From an uncultured Clostridia bacterium (lineage in GTDB: Bacteria > Bacillota > Clostridia > Oscillospirales > Acutalibacteraceae), in NCBI GenBank assembly GCA_946410005.1, contig CAMJYS010000008.1, positions 1-13,378 of the forward strand: 13,378 nt of DNA, written 5' to 3'. Both the position numbers and the translations under genes were made by a program. This document shows, piece after piece, positions 1 through 6,404 of this stretch (its first letter is position 1; every line of letters begins with the position of its first letter). The notes beneath the pieces are model-generated. The model searched no databases. It was not told the DNA's origin and worked only from the letters and a program-made list of their open reading frames with translations.

Positions 1-26
1 TTCCCTACACGACGCTCTTCCGATCT
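1..26 (+). other. Illumina TruSeq adapter remnant (left end)
   Basis: These bases match the 3' end of the TruSeq read-1 adapter, finishing in GCTCTTCCGATCT. They are library sequence, not phage. The same adapter, reverse-complemented, closes the window on the right (13334-13359 is the exact reverse complement of 1-26). The true insert starts at about base 27. Confidence 0.97.
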
Positions 27-30
27 CCTA

Positions 31-56
31 GAAAAATCTCCGGAGGGATATTTTTC
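31..56. terminator. terminator-like hairpin at the left edge
   Basis: GAAAAAT (31-37) pairs with ATTTTTC (50-56). After one C-T mismatch, TCC (39-41) pairs with GGA (46-48), leaving a GGAG loop (42-45). The A-tract, short GC core and T-tract have the shape of a bidirectional intrinsic terminator. It would separate the late operon from whatever lies to the left, which is missing. The GC core is short and the T-tract is itself in the stem, so strength is uncertain. Confidence 0.4.
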
Positions 57-98
57 CAAAAAAAATACAGAAAAAGTGTATAAAAAGTACAGTATTTC

Positions 99-208
99 TA
101 TGATATTTTACACATACAGACAAGAAAAACCTTATGTATCTTCCTCCAATGCATAATAAAAGTCTTCCTCCTTGTATAAATTCTTGTCTGTAGTTGTAAA
201 ATATTATA
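99..208. repeat. long imperfect inverted repeat in the leader; candidate structured RNA or cruciform
   Basis: The left arm 99-126 and the reverse complement of the right arm 181-208 agree at 25 of 28 positions; one difference is a G-U pair and the other two are adjacent. The inner 12 bp, TACAGACAAGAA against TTCTTGTCTGTA, are perfect. The 54-nt loop holds a second hairpin: 132-139 pairs with 149-156 (8 bp including one G-U), exposing a 9-nt loop CTTCCTCCA. TCTTCCTCC occurs at 139-147 and again at 163-171. The element ends before the GAGG ribosome binding site (223-226) of the fibre gene. It could be a 5' leader or small RNA, a protein-binding site, or a DNA cruciform. No good promoter with correct spacing was found near it. 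Confidence 0.6.
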
Positions 209-232
209 AGAAATATGTAAATGAGGTTAAAA

Positions 233-1375
233 ATGAAATGTACTATTGATTCAAACACACGAGAAATTATATTTTTAGACAATTCTGAGTGTTTTGGTGT
301 TGAATTTGACAAAAATACACAACGAATAGAGTTCTCGTGTCCTAAAATAGTTGGCGACAATCTCGATTTAACTAAATGTATATGCAGAATTAACTATATG
401 AATGCTAAAGGTTGCCGTGATTCGTATTTGATAGATGATATTTTAGCGGATGGCGATAATATAACATTTACTTGGAAATTGAAAGGTAAAGTAACTGCTG
501 GTAGAGGCAACTGTTTATTTATATTTTGTGCTAGACAGGTAAACGAGAACGGTGTCATAGAAAAAGAATGGAACACAACCGTTGCTAAAGCTTCTATAAA
601 GAGAGGACTTGAAACTAACTCGCACATTGAAGAAAAATATAGTGATATTTTAGAATCAATTTTATTGAAAATAAACAGCGTAAGTTTAACCACTGAAGTA
701 AACTCAGAATCGACAAACAAAAATGTACCGACTGCAAAAGCCGTGTATGATGCTTTGCAGGACATCAACATTCCAAGCGGCACTGACATCTCCCTCGGTG
801 TAACGGCGACTGTCGGACAAACCATCAGGGTTAAAGCCGTGGACGCTGACGGAAAACCAACTGCGTGGGAAGCCGTGGACATGGCGGCAGGGGACACAGA
901 GGTATGGGAAAAGGTTTGCCAAGTTACGACAACCGAAGACGTATCGTTCATATACCAACCATTTGACGGATATTACAAGAAAATCCGTGCTATTTTTTTG
1001 GGGGAGTCCACTGCTGCAGGTCAGGTGTGGATATATCCAAACACGGAAACACAACCAGGGGGAAGAGACATGGCGTATATATTTAATGCGCCATATGCTA
1101 ACACGGGAAAATATACTATTATTGGCGAATTTAGCTCATCTCCATATCCTGCATATGACAGCGCTGATAACTGGTATCGCGGACGATGCTCAATTTCCAG
1201 AGATTGGAGACCTCAATGCTTACATGCCGGATGGGGAGACAGCCTTTTTGATAATTACGTTGCCAACACCTACGCTAAAGACATCGCACAAGGTATAAAA
1301 AGTCTTTATTGGACACATTCCGGAGGAGAAATAAAAGCTGGTGCACAAATGGTAGTTTATGGGGTAAAAGCATGA
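233..1375 (+). CDS. tail fibre / receptor-binding protein with BppU-like N-terminus
   Basis: Predicted distal tail protein of 380 residues that would attach the virion to the host surface. Residues 1 to about 145 are beta-rich and resemble the N-terminal domain of baseplate upper protein BppU. Residues 163-176 (NKNVPTAKAVYDAL) are a joint motif common in tail fibres of Bacillota phages, preceded by a short helical stretch. Residues 183-220 (VGQTIRVKAVDADGKPTAWEAVDM) form a small module shared among such fibres, followed by a C-terminal domain of about 160 residues that probably contacts the receptor. The ATG at 233 is chosen over the ATG at 221 because GAGG (223-226) sits 6 nt before it. Base composition becomes clearly GC-richer near base 769, at the joint motif, which suggests modular recombination. 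The stop overlaps the next start (ATGA). Confidence 0.75.
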   Translation: MKCTIDSNTREIIFLDNSECFGVEFDKNTQRIEFSCPKIVGDNLDLTKCICRINYMNAKGCRDSYLIDDILADGDNITFTWKLKGKVTAGRGNCLFIFCARQVNENGVIEKEWNTTVAKASIKRGLETNSHIEEKYSDILESILLKINSVSLTTEVNSESTNKNVPTAKAVYDALQDINIPSGTDISLGVTATVGQTIRVKAVDADGKPTAWEAVDMAAGDTEVWEKVCQVTTTEDVSFIYQPFDGYYKKIRAIFLGESTAAGQVWIYPNTETQPGGRDMAYIFNAPYANTGKYTIIGEFSSSPYPAYDSADNWYRGRCSISRDWRPQCLHAGWGDSLFDNYVANTYAKDIAQGIKSLYWTHSGGEIKAGAQMVVYGVKA

Positions 1376-1770
1376 AGAAATGTGTTAACGGACAAATAAT
1401 CGATATGACCCCCGATGAGGTAACGGCATATCAGGAAGCGGCAATTACGGCACAACAGCAAATCCCGACAGCGGGGTTTGGAGATAAATTGCGTGTTTAT
1501 ATCGAATCAATCCCGACGGTGCACATTCCGACCGTCCCGCCAAAAATCGGTTTTAAGTGGAAGCTGATACACAGAGGCATTGCGGGGTTTTCGTGGGAGC
1601 TTGTACCCGACCCCGATGCTGTCGGGACTGTTGCAAAGCCCTTTGAGTGGTTTGCTGGAATCCGTGTTGCTGTGGGATACCACTATACCAACGGCGTTGA
1701 CATTGCGCTCGCTGTTGCTGACGGAATCCCTGCAACCTTTGAAGACGAAAGGTTTTTAGTTAAGCTATAA
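1372..1770 (+). CDS. small tail-fibre-associated protein
   Basis: Protein of 132 residues, translationally coupled to the fibre gene through an ATGA overlap. It opens MKKCVNGQIIDMTPDEVTAY, a pattern (VNG..IDMT.EE) seen in small proteins that follow fibre genes in phages of Bacillota. The middle is rich in proline and isoleucine, and the C-terminal half (from residue 75) is predicted beta structure with a Tyr/Gly-rich stretch (GYHYTNGVDIALAVADG). No signal peptide or membrane segment is visible. The gene is distinctly more GC-rich than its neighbours on either side of the fibre block, consistent with transfer of a fibre cassette. A role as chaperone or accessory of the fibre is inferred from position only. 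Longer in-frame versions starting at 1309 would lie inside the fibre gene and are less likely. Confidence 0.6.
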   Translation: MKKCVNGQIIDMTPDEVTAYQEAAITAQQQIPTAGFGDKLRVYIESIPTVHIPTVPPKIGFKWKLIHRGIAGFSWELVPDPDAVGTVAKPFEWFAGIRVAVGYHYTNGVDIALAVADGIPATFEDERFLVKL

Positions 1771-1806
1771 TATCTGAATGAAATACGACAAAAGGAGTTT
1801 AAACCC

Positions 1807-2118
1807 ATGAAACTAACAATAATGATTTCACAACCTATGAAAGACATCTCTAGTGAGAAAATCATAGCAGTTAGAGAAAAGGCTATTCACACATTGGAAA
1901 TGTTTGGATATGATGTTATTGATAATTTTTTCACTGACAACAGTTTCATAACCGAGGATACTAAACAAACACCAGTAGCATACTTAGCTAAATCATTGGA
2001 AGTAATGTCTAAGTGCGACGCAGTATATTTTTGTAAGGGCTGGGAAAAGGCTCGCGGATGCAAAATCGAACATGAAATCGCTAAGAATTACTGTTTAGCA
2101 ATTATTTACGAGGAGTGA
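1807..2118 (+). CDS. DUF4406 / nucleoside 2-deoxyribosyltransferase-like protein
   Basis: Protein of 103 residues of the DUF4406 type, a small Rossmann-like family related to nucleoside 2-deoxyribosyltransferases. Recognisable landmarks are the first strand and loop MISQPMKDIS (residues 6-15), LEMFGYDVID (30-39), the helix LAKSLEVMSKCDAVYFCKGW (60-79) and ARGCKIEHEIAK (82-93), whose glutamates (E88, E90) sit where the catalytic glutamate of the transferases falls. AAAGGAG (1791-1797) lies 9 nt before the ATG. Family members occur as accessory genes in many phages; nucleotide salvage or modification is possible but no substrate can be read from the sequence. It lies between fibre and endolysin genes, an odd place for a metabolic gene. 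Confidence 0.75.
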   Translation: MKLTIMISQPMKDISSEKIIAVREKAIHTLEMFGYDVIDNFFTDNSFITEDTKQTPVAYLAKSLEVMSKCDAVYFCKGWEKARGCKIEHEIAKNYCLAIIYEE

Positions 2119-2123
2119 TATTT

Positions 2124-2984
2124 ATGACAAAACTTAACGGTATAGATGTGTCACATTATCAAGGTGACATTAATTGGACGGCAGTAAAAGAATATGGAAT
2201 AGATTTCGCCTTCATTAAGTGTTTACAAGGTAAGAGTAGAGTAGACGAGTGTTTTCACACTAACATTAGAAATGCGATAGCAAATGATATTCCTGTTGGT
2301 GTGTATGTTTATAGTAAAGCAAAAACAATAGACGACGCTGTAGCTGAGGCAAAAAGGGTAATTAAAGAATGTTCGCAGTATAAGTTGACATACCCTGTTG
2401 TGTTTGACTTTGAGTCTAAACATTTCGAAGATATGAGTCTTGCTATGCGAGGCAAGATTATTGATGCGTTTTGTCAAGCAATCTTATCCGATGGTAAATA
2501 CATACCAATGCTGTACAGCTCTCGATATTGGCTTATGCATATGATTCCAGCTGAAGTAGTCAAGAAATATGATATTTGGCTGGCTGAATATACTACAGGT
2601 AAACCGAAATACACCGGTGATTACAATATTTGGCAGTATGGTGTCGGAAAAGTAACCGGTATTATCGGAGATGTAGATATGAATATAGGGTACTATGATT
2701 ATGGGAAGGAGAACAATATGGAACCTATTATTTTTGGAAAAGAAGGACTTATTAGTTGCGAAGACGTAAAGAAACTTCAGAAGTTTCTGAATGATATGCA
2801 TTATCATGACATGAACGGAAAACCTCTCTTAGAAGACGGTAAGTATGGTCGTAAAACTGATTATGCTCTTAATATGTTTGTTAATAACCATGCTAACTTC
2901 GCTAATATCATTCCGACAAAAGTTGAAACTAAACTTACCATTAATGGCGCTAATTTAATCGGAACTTTGTATAAAACGAAGTGA
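2124..2984 (+). CDS. GH25 endolysin (muramidase) with peptidoglycan-binding-like C-terminus
   Basis: Lytic enzyme of 286 residues that cleaves the MurNAc-GlcNAc bond of host peptidoglycan. The glycoside hydrolase family 25 signature is clear: GIDVSHYQG (6-14, D8), FAFIKC (28-33), GVYVYSKAKT (59-68), the catalytic DxE in PVVFDFES (D95, E97), LYSSRYW (130-136) and WQYG through VDMNIGY (170-190). A C-terminal region (about 205-255) contains SCEDVKKLQKFLN and EDGKYGRKTDYALNMF, matching a PG_binding_1-like repeat for cell wall attachment. GAGGAG (2110-2115) is 8 nt before the ATG at 2124, so the GTG at 2115 is not favoured. There is no signal peptide, so release would need a holin, and none is seen in the window. 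Confidence 0.93.
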   Translation: MTKLNGIDVSHYQGDINWTAVKEYGIDFAFIKCLQGKSRVDECFHTNIRNAIANDIPVGVYVYSKAKTIDDAVAEAKRVIKECSQYKLTYPVVFDFESKHFEDMSLAMRGKIIDAFCQAILSDGKYIPMLYSSRYWLMHMIPAEVVKKYDIWLAEYTTGKPKYTGDYNIWQYGVGKVTGIIGDVDMNIGYYDYGKENNMEPIIFGKEGLISCEDVKKLQKFLNDMHYHDMNGKPLLEDGKYGRKTDYALNMFVNNHANFANIIPTKVETKLTINGANLIGTLYKTK

Positions 2985-2996
2985 AATATATGAGAA

Positions 2997-3866
2997 ATGA
3001 TATGTACAAATAATGAGATATATCACCATGGCGTAAAAGGACAAAAATGGGGTATTAGACGTTATCAGCCTTATCCTAAAGGAAAGCACGGAACGTTTCT
3101 CGGACAAGATAGAGACAATGATATAAAAATCGATAAAGGTACTGACGTATATCGAGTTCAACAAAAAGGGCAATTTCACACTAAAACTCCGGGTCGTAGA
3201 ATGTATGTGACTCTTGATAAAATAGATGCTTTTAATTACGCTTCTGCTAGTGCTGGACTAGATGGCGCAGGATTGCATGTCGAAATGGCAAATCATGACA
3301 CCGGTGAGATAGCAACGATGAAACTAAATAAGAATGTAATTATACCTTCTTATGAGAAAGTAATGGATGCGTTTATTAAATCGTTTGACGGTTTAAAGGT
3401 TAAGGACGCGGCTAAAGAGATGTATAAAGCTAATGAACCCGGTATCGATAAAGGCGAAAAAGTCTATAGAAATAAATTAGTTAAAGAGTTTTTAAATGAA
3501 GTTAAAAACATTGAAAAAGACGACGCCTTAGATAGAGCATACATTTCATTCGTAGGAACTTTCATGGAAGATTCGAAAGCTAAGCGCGCTTTCTTTAAAA
3601 ACTTAAGCGACCAAGGTTATAATGCTATCATTGACGATTTTGATGTAAAATTCGGTAGCGATAACAAAAGACAAAATTTCGTTGAGTCTATAATACTTTT
3701 TAATAATAACGATGTATCTTTCCATAAAGCTTTGCCTATATCAGATAAAGACGCAAAGTATTTATCTGATATATGGAGGAACGGAGCCAGAGACAAGACT
3801 GTTCGACGTCGTAACAAAGAGAGCGCTCGTAAATTCGACAAATGGGTCGGTTATCCTATCAGTTAA
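2997..3866 (+). CDS. HHGVKGQKWG-tagged protein with a GYNAxxDD domain
   Basis: Protein of 289 residues. Residues 9-24 are the tag YHHGVKGQKWGIRRYQ, found in many phage virion-module proteins of Clostridia but of unknown role. From about residue 45 a domain begins that is shared with the 4957-6402 gene: DKGTDVYRV (46-54, R53), MYVTL (69-73), VIIPS (114-118), QGYNAIIDDFD (206-216) and FVESIILF (228-235, E230). The order of conserved Arg, Tyr and acidic residues on strands recalls ADP-ribosyltransferase or RES-type folds, but this is an inference from pattern only. Residues 135-200 are helical and charged. The ribosome binding site is weak. The gene follows the endolysin by 12 nt. It may be a virion or effector protein. 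Confidence 0.6.
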   Translation: MICTNNEIYHHGVKGQKWGIRRYQPYPKGKHGTFLGQDRDNDIKIDKGTDVYRVQQKGQFHTKTPGRRMYVTLDKIDAFNYASASAGLDGAGLHVEMANHDTGEIATMKLNKNVIIPSYEKVMDAFIKSFDGLKVKDAAKEMYKANEPGIDKGEKVYRNKLVKEFLNEVKNIEKDDALDRAYISFVGTFMEDSKAKRAFFKNLSDQGYNAIIDDFDVKFGSDNKRQNFVESIILFNNNDVSFHKALPISDKDAKYLSDIWRNGARDKTVRRRNKESARKFDKWVGYPIS

Positions 3867-3879
3867 GATAACCAACTCA
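3843..3879 (+). other. hairpin over the stop codon of the tagged-protein gene
   Basis: TGGGTCGGTTATC (3843-3855) pairs with GATAACCAACTCA (3867-3879): 12 pairs including one G-U, with one C-A mismatch, and an 11-nt loop that holds the stop codon (3864-3866). An A-rich tract follows instead of a U-tract, so it is not a standard intrinsic terminator. It could stabilise or delimit the upstream message, or be a processing site, before the packaging genes. Confidence 0.4.
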
Positions 3880-3898
3880 CGTTAAATAAAAAATTTAA

Positions 3899-3910
3899 AA
3901 ATCAAAATGG
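3899..3910 (+). promoter_or_regulatory. AAATCAAAATGG element before the small-terminase-like gene
   Basis: First of six exact copies of this 12-mer in the window. It runs directly into the ribosome binding site GAGGAGG (3911-3917) and the TTG start at 3926. The four copies at 3899, 8582, 9835 and 13273 all lie 7 to 15 nt before a gene start; two others (5175, 12176) are inside genes. Confidence 0.55.
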
Positions 3911-3925
3911 GAGGAGGCGGTAATA

Positions 3926-4225
3926 TTGGCTAATAAAAAAGCTAGCTTTTTAACCCAAGAAGGAAAAGAAAACCATTTGATATCTTTGGCGATGGATGCT
4001 GCTGAAAAACAGCTTATAGAAGGAACTGCCTCTTCTCAGATAATAACTCATTATCTGAGACTGGCTACGGTTAAGTATCAGCTTGAGTTGGAATCGCTGA
4101 AGGCAGACAATGCACTCAAAGCAGCCAAGACAAACGCCATAAACGATTCTAGGGAAGACAAAGAATTATATTTGAAAGCTATTGAAGCTTTTACGAAATA
4201 TTCAGGCGAAGATGAAGAACTATAA
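3926..4225 (+). CDS. terminase-small-subunit-like protein
   Basis: Protein of 99 residues starting with TTG at 3926, chosen because GAGGAGG (3911-3917) is 8 nt upstream and there is no in-frame ATG nearby. The sequence MANKKASFLTQEGKENHLIS, then EGTASSQIITHYLRLATVKYQLELESL and a charged helix to YSGEDEEL, is a small all-helical protein. It looks like one repeatedly found before HNH and large terminase genes in Clostridia phages, with an SSQ-helix that could be a DNA-binding helix-turn-helix remnant and a C-terminal coiled coil for oligomerisation. DNA recognition for packaging is inferred from shape and position. It overlaps the HNH gene by 14 nt. It could instead be an accessory protein of unknown role. 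Confidence 0.5.
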   Translation: MANKKASFLTQEGKENHLISLAMDAAEKQLIEGTASSQIITHYLRLATVKYQLELESLKADNALKAAKTNAINDSREDKELYLKAIEAFTKYSGEDEEL

Positions 4226-4622
4226 CGAATTAATAGTATTAAAAACGTTTGACGAAAGACTTGATTATTTACGTTTGTTTTCTAATGTTTGTGAAAACAC
4301 TTTCGGCGGAAATAGATATTTTAATCAAAAATTTTACATGTCAGAAGAATGGAAGAAGATTAGAAGAAATGTTATCATACGTGACAATGGATGCGATATG
4401 GCTTTAGAAGGTTATGACATAAATACCAAGCATGACCGAATAATGATACATCATATAGTGCCTATTACTTATGATGATATAATCAATCATAGTCCTAAAC
4501 TTATAGACATGAACAATTTAGTCTGTGTTCGCTACAATACGCATAATTTAATACATTATTCTAGAGACAATGGTTCTTTTGAATACACGCCTAGATTTAA
4601 GAATGATACTAAATTATGGTGA
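4212..4622 (+). CDS. HNH endonuclease
   Basis: Protein of 136 residues with a compact HNH (beta-beta-alpha metal) nuclease fold. FYMSEEWKKIRRNVIIRDNGCD (41-62) is the lead-in typical of phage HNH enzymes. MIHHIVPIT (78-86, H80 and H81) is the first catalytic strand; MNNLVCVRYNTHNLIHYS (100-117, N101/N102, H111, N112) completes the motif. HNH proteins of this type beside the terminase are known in HK97 and other phages to assist cleavage of packaged DNA ends. The ATG at 4212 is preferred over an earlier in-frame ATG at 4182, since it keeps the overlap with the preceding gene to 14 nt; no strong ribosome binding site is visible, so coupling with that gene is likely. Confidence 0.85.
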   Translation: MKNYNELIVLKTFDERLDYLRLFSNVCENTFGGNRYFNQKFYMSEEWKKIRRNVIIRDNGCDMALEGYDINTKHDRIMIHHIVPITYDDIINHSPKLIDMNNLVCVRYNTHNLIHYSRDNGSFEYTPRFKNDTKLW

Positions 4623-4626
4623 TTAC

Positions 4627-4953
4627 ATGGAAGAAAGTATATTAACAACTATAAAAAACATGTTAGAGATAGACTTGGACGATGACTGCTTTGACGAGGA
4701 ATTGGTCACATACATAAATACTTGTTTTATAACGTTAAAACAAGTCGGTGCTATAGATTACGATTTCTATGTTACTGATAAAACAACAAGTTGGTCTGAT
4801 TTATTAAAAGATAAAGCGTCGTCATTCCAATCTGTAAAAACATATGTATATGCTCGTGTTAAAATATTGTTCGACCCTCCATCGTCATCTACTTTATCAT
4901 CATATGAAAATTTAATTCGGGAATTAGAATTCCGATTAGGAATGGAGAATTAA
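4627..4953 (+). CDS. head-tail connector protein (HK97 gp6-like)
   Basis: Protein of 108 residues: MEESILTTIKNMLEIDLDDD, then a helix (FDEELVTYINTCFITLKQVG), TDKTTSWSDLLKD, and a long helix KTYVYARVKILFDPPSSS. This helix pattern with the LFDPP turn is characteristic of the small adaptors that sit under the portal ring. The ATG at 4627 follows the HNH stop by 4 nt and is preferred over 4570, which would put 19 extra codons inside the HNH gene. In HK97-like phages this gene normally follows the major capsid gene; here it lies ahead of the large terminase. Confidence 0.75.
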   Translation: MEESILTTIKNMLEIDLDDDCFDEELVTYINTCFITLKQVGAIDYDFYVTDKTTSWSDLLKDKASSFQSVKTYVYARVKILFDPPSSSTLSSYENLIRELEFRLGMEN

Positions 4954-4956
4954 TTT

Positions 4957-6402
4957 ATGGGATATGAGTTACAGCATCACGGAGTAAAAGGACAACGATG
5001 GTATGTCAGACGGTATCAGAATTACGATGGAACATGGACTGCTGAAGGACGAGAACGGTATGGAAAAGAAGTTAATAAATCGGCTAACAAAATTGAAAGT
5101 CGAGAATTCTTAACTGAAGAACGTTCTATACCGGCTGGTACAAAAATGTATCGCACGTCTGTGAATCCAAACGAAAATCAAAATGGTTCTGTTTACGTAA
5201 CATATTTAGACCCGGAACGGAATTTGTATAAGGGCGGATGGGTTAGAAATACCGCTTATTCGTATAATTCTTACGAGTATAAGTTTACTTTAAAGAAAGA
5301 CTTAAAAATACCAAGCAGACAGACTCAATCGAAAGTAATTTCAGATGTAATAAATGAAGATAAAAATAAAACACTGCATGATATAGTTTGGAATAGAAGT
5401 TTAATGCTCTTTGGTAGTCGTATGCTTAGCGACCTTGTTAAATATAATTATGAAAACAAAGCCAAAAAATTTGTAGACGAGCAAATACACAACGTTTATA
5501 AAGATATGAATGCTGACCAATTGGCATATTATGCAGCTCAAACTTTTGGATTAAATACCAAACTTAAAGATGAAGTTATAAGTAGATTATCTAAAATGGG
5601 ATATAACGCTATGGCTGACGAGGCGTCTATCGGAGGGCGTTACGGACAAGTAAAAGAAGGATACGACCCCTTGATAATATTTGATAGAAACCTTTTGAGA
5701 ACCGACTCTATTAATAGCATTTCTAGAGGTGAAGAACGGAAAGCAGCTAAAGCGGCCATAAAATGGCGTGAAAAAGCTAAGAAAAAGTCAGTTGCTTGGA
5801 GCGTTGAGTTTACAGATGATTCTTTACAACACCATGGTGTAAAAGGACAACGATGGGGGTTTAGAAGATATCAGAATTATGATGGGTCTTTAACCGCCGC
5901 AGGTAGACGTAGAATAGGTCAAAATTACAAAGAGCAGTTAGCTGTTGAAAAACGAATCGATAAAATAAACAAGAAACGGGATAGCAATCGAAAAGCAATA
6001 AAATTAATAATCGAGAACAAAAAGTTAAAAGACTTAAAAGAAGAAGAAGATTTATTGCTGAACAAGAAGATATGGGATATACAGAGATATGCTCCGATTG
6101 CTAAAAAAAGTGCGCTGTCTAAAGTTGGTGGTTGGCTCTTAAAAGAAGTTGTCGCTCCTCCGATTAAAGCTGGTGGTCAGAAAATAATCGGGAAAGCAAT
6201 ATCACCTATTGTCGATAAGCTAACCGTAAATTCCAAAATAGTGGATAAAGAGACTAAACAGATGAATAAAACAATATCAGATAAAGTTAAGGAAATGTTT
6301 AAAAACATGAAACACAAAAAAACAAGCGATTTAAACGTTGATAAATCGTTCGACGAAATGAACGAACTTTTAATTGAATATTTTAATAAAAAGGAACTCT
6401 AA
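4957..6402 (+). CDS. doubly tagged HHGVKGQRW protein, possible virion or effector protein
   Basis: Protein of 481 residues that looks like two tag-led proteins joined. The first tag is at 6-21 (QHHGVKGQRWYVRRYQ), followed by the domain shared with the gene at 2997: IPAGTKMYRTS (58-68, R66), SVYVTY (78-83), LKIPS (116-120), KMGYNAMADEASIGG (213-227) and YDPLIIFDR (236-244). The second tag is at 291-306 (QHHGVKGQRWGFRRYQ), followed by NYDGSLTAAGRRR and then a lysine-rich region with probable coiled coil (about 320-370), small hydrophobic stretches (385-415) and a charged helical tail. No signal peptide is seen. The first tag has Tyr where the others have Gly. It ends 2 nt before the large terminase gene. 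Packaging inside the head is a reasonable guess; enzyme activity is not established. Confidence 0.6.
   Translation: MGYELQHHGVKGQRWYVRRYQNYDGTWTAEGRERYGKEVNKSANKIESREFLTEERSIPAGTKMYRTSVNPNENQNGSVYVTYLDPERNLYKGGWVRNTAYSYNSYEYKFTLKKDLKIPSRQTQSKVISDVINEDKNKTLHDIVWNRSLMLFGSRMLSDLVKYNYENKAKKFVDEQIHNVYKDMNADQLAYYAAQTFGLNTKLKDEVISRLSKMGYNAMADEASIGGRYGQVKEGYDPLIIFDRNLLRTDSINSISRGEERKAAKAAIKWREKAKKKSVAWSVEFTDDSLQHHGVKGQRWGFRRYQNYDGSLTAAGRRRIGQNYKEQLAVEKRIDKINKKRDSNRKAIKLIIENKKLKDLKEEEDLLLNKKIWDIQRYAPIAKKSALSKVGGWLLKEVVAPPIKAGGQKIIGKAISPIVDKLTVNSKIVDKETKQMNKTISDKVKEMFKNMKHKKTSDLNVDKSFDEMNELLIEYFNKKEL
5175..5186 (+). repeat. AAATCAAAATGG copy inside the doubly tagged gene
   Basis: Exact copy of the 12-mer, encoding part of ENQNGS. 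No gene start follows, so this copy may be coincidental or may reflect a sequence-level constraint. Confidence 0.4.
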
Positions 6403-6404
6403 GG

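Noticed and set aside
172..207. Promoter with -35 TTGTAT and -10 TAAAAT or TATTAT in the leader
   Set aside because: Spacings are 19 nt or otherwise unsuitable, and AT-rich DNA gives many such matches; it also overlaps the inverted repeat. Not strong enough to list.
28..360. 110-codon minus-strand open frame at the left edge
   Set aside because: It runs into the fibre gene antisense, uses the terminator-like hairpin and adapter border as coding sequence, and has a hydrophobic composition expected from AT-rich shadow frames.
394..951. 185-codon minus-strand open frame inside the fibre gene
   Set aside because: Fully antisense to a convincing gene, no ribosome binding site, no recognisable motif.
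123..1298. Alternative + strand frame at 963-1298 as an overlapping gene
   Set aside because: It lies within the fibre gene in another frame, without a ribosome binding site or family features.
3856..3900. Intrinsic terminator after the first tagged-protein gene
   Set aside because: A hairpin is present but is followed by an A-rich, not T-rich, tract; listed only as a hairpin.
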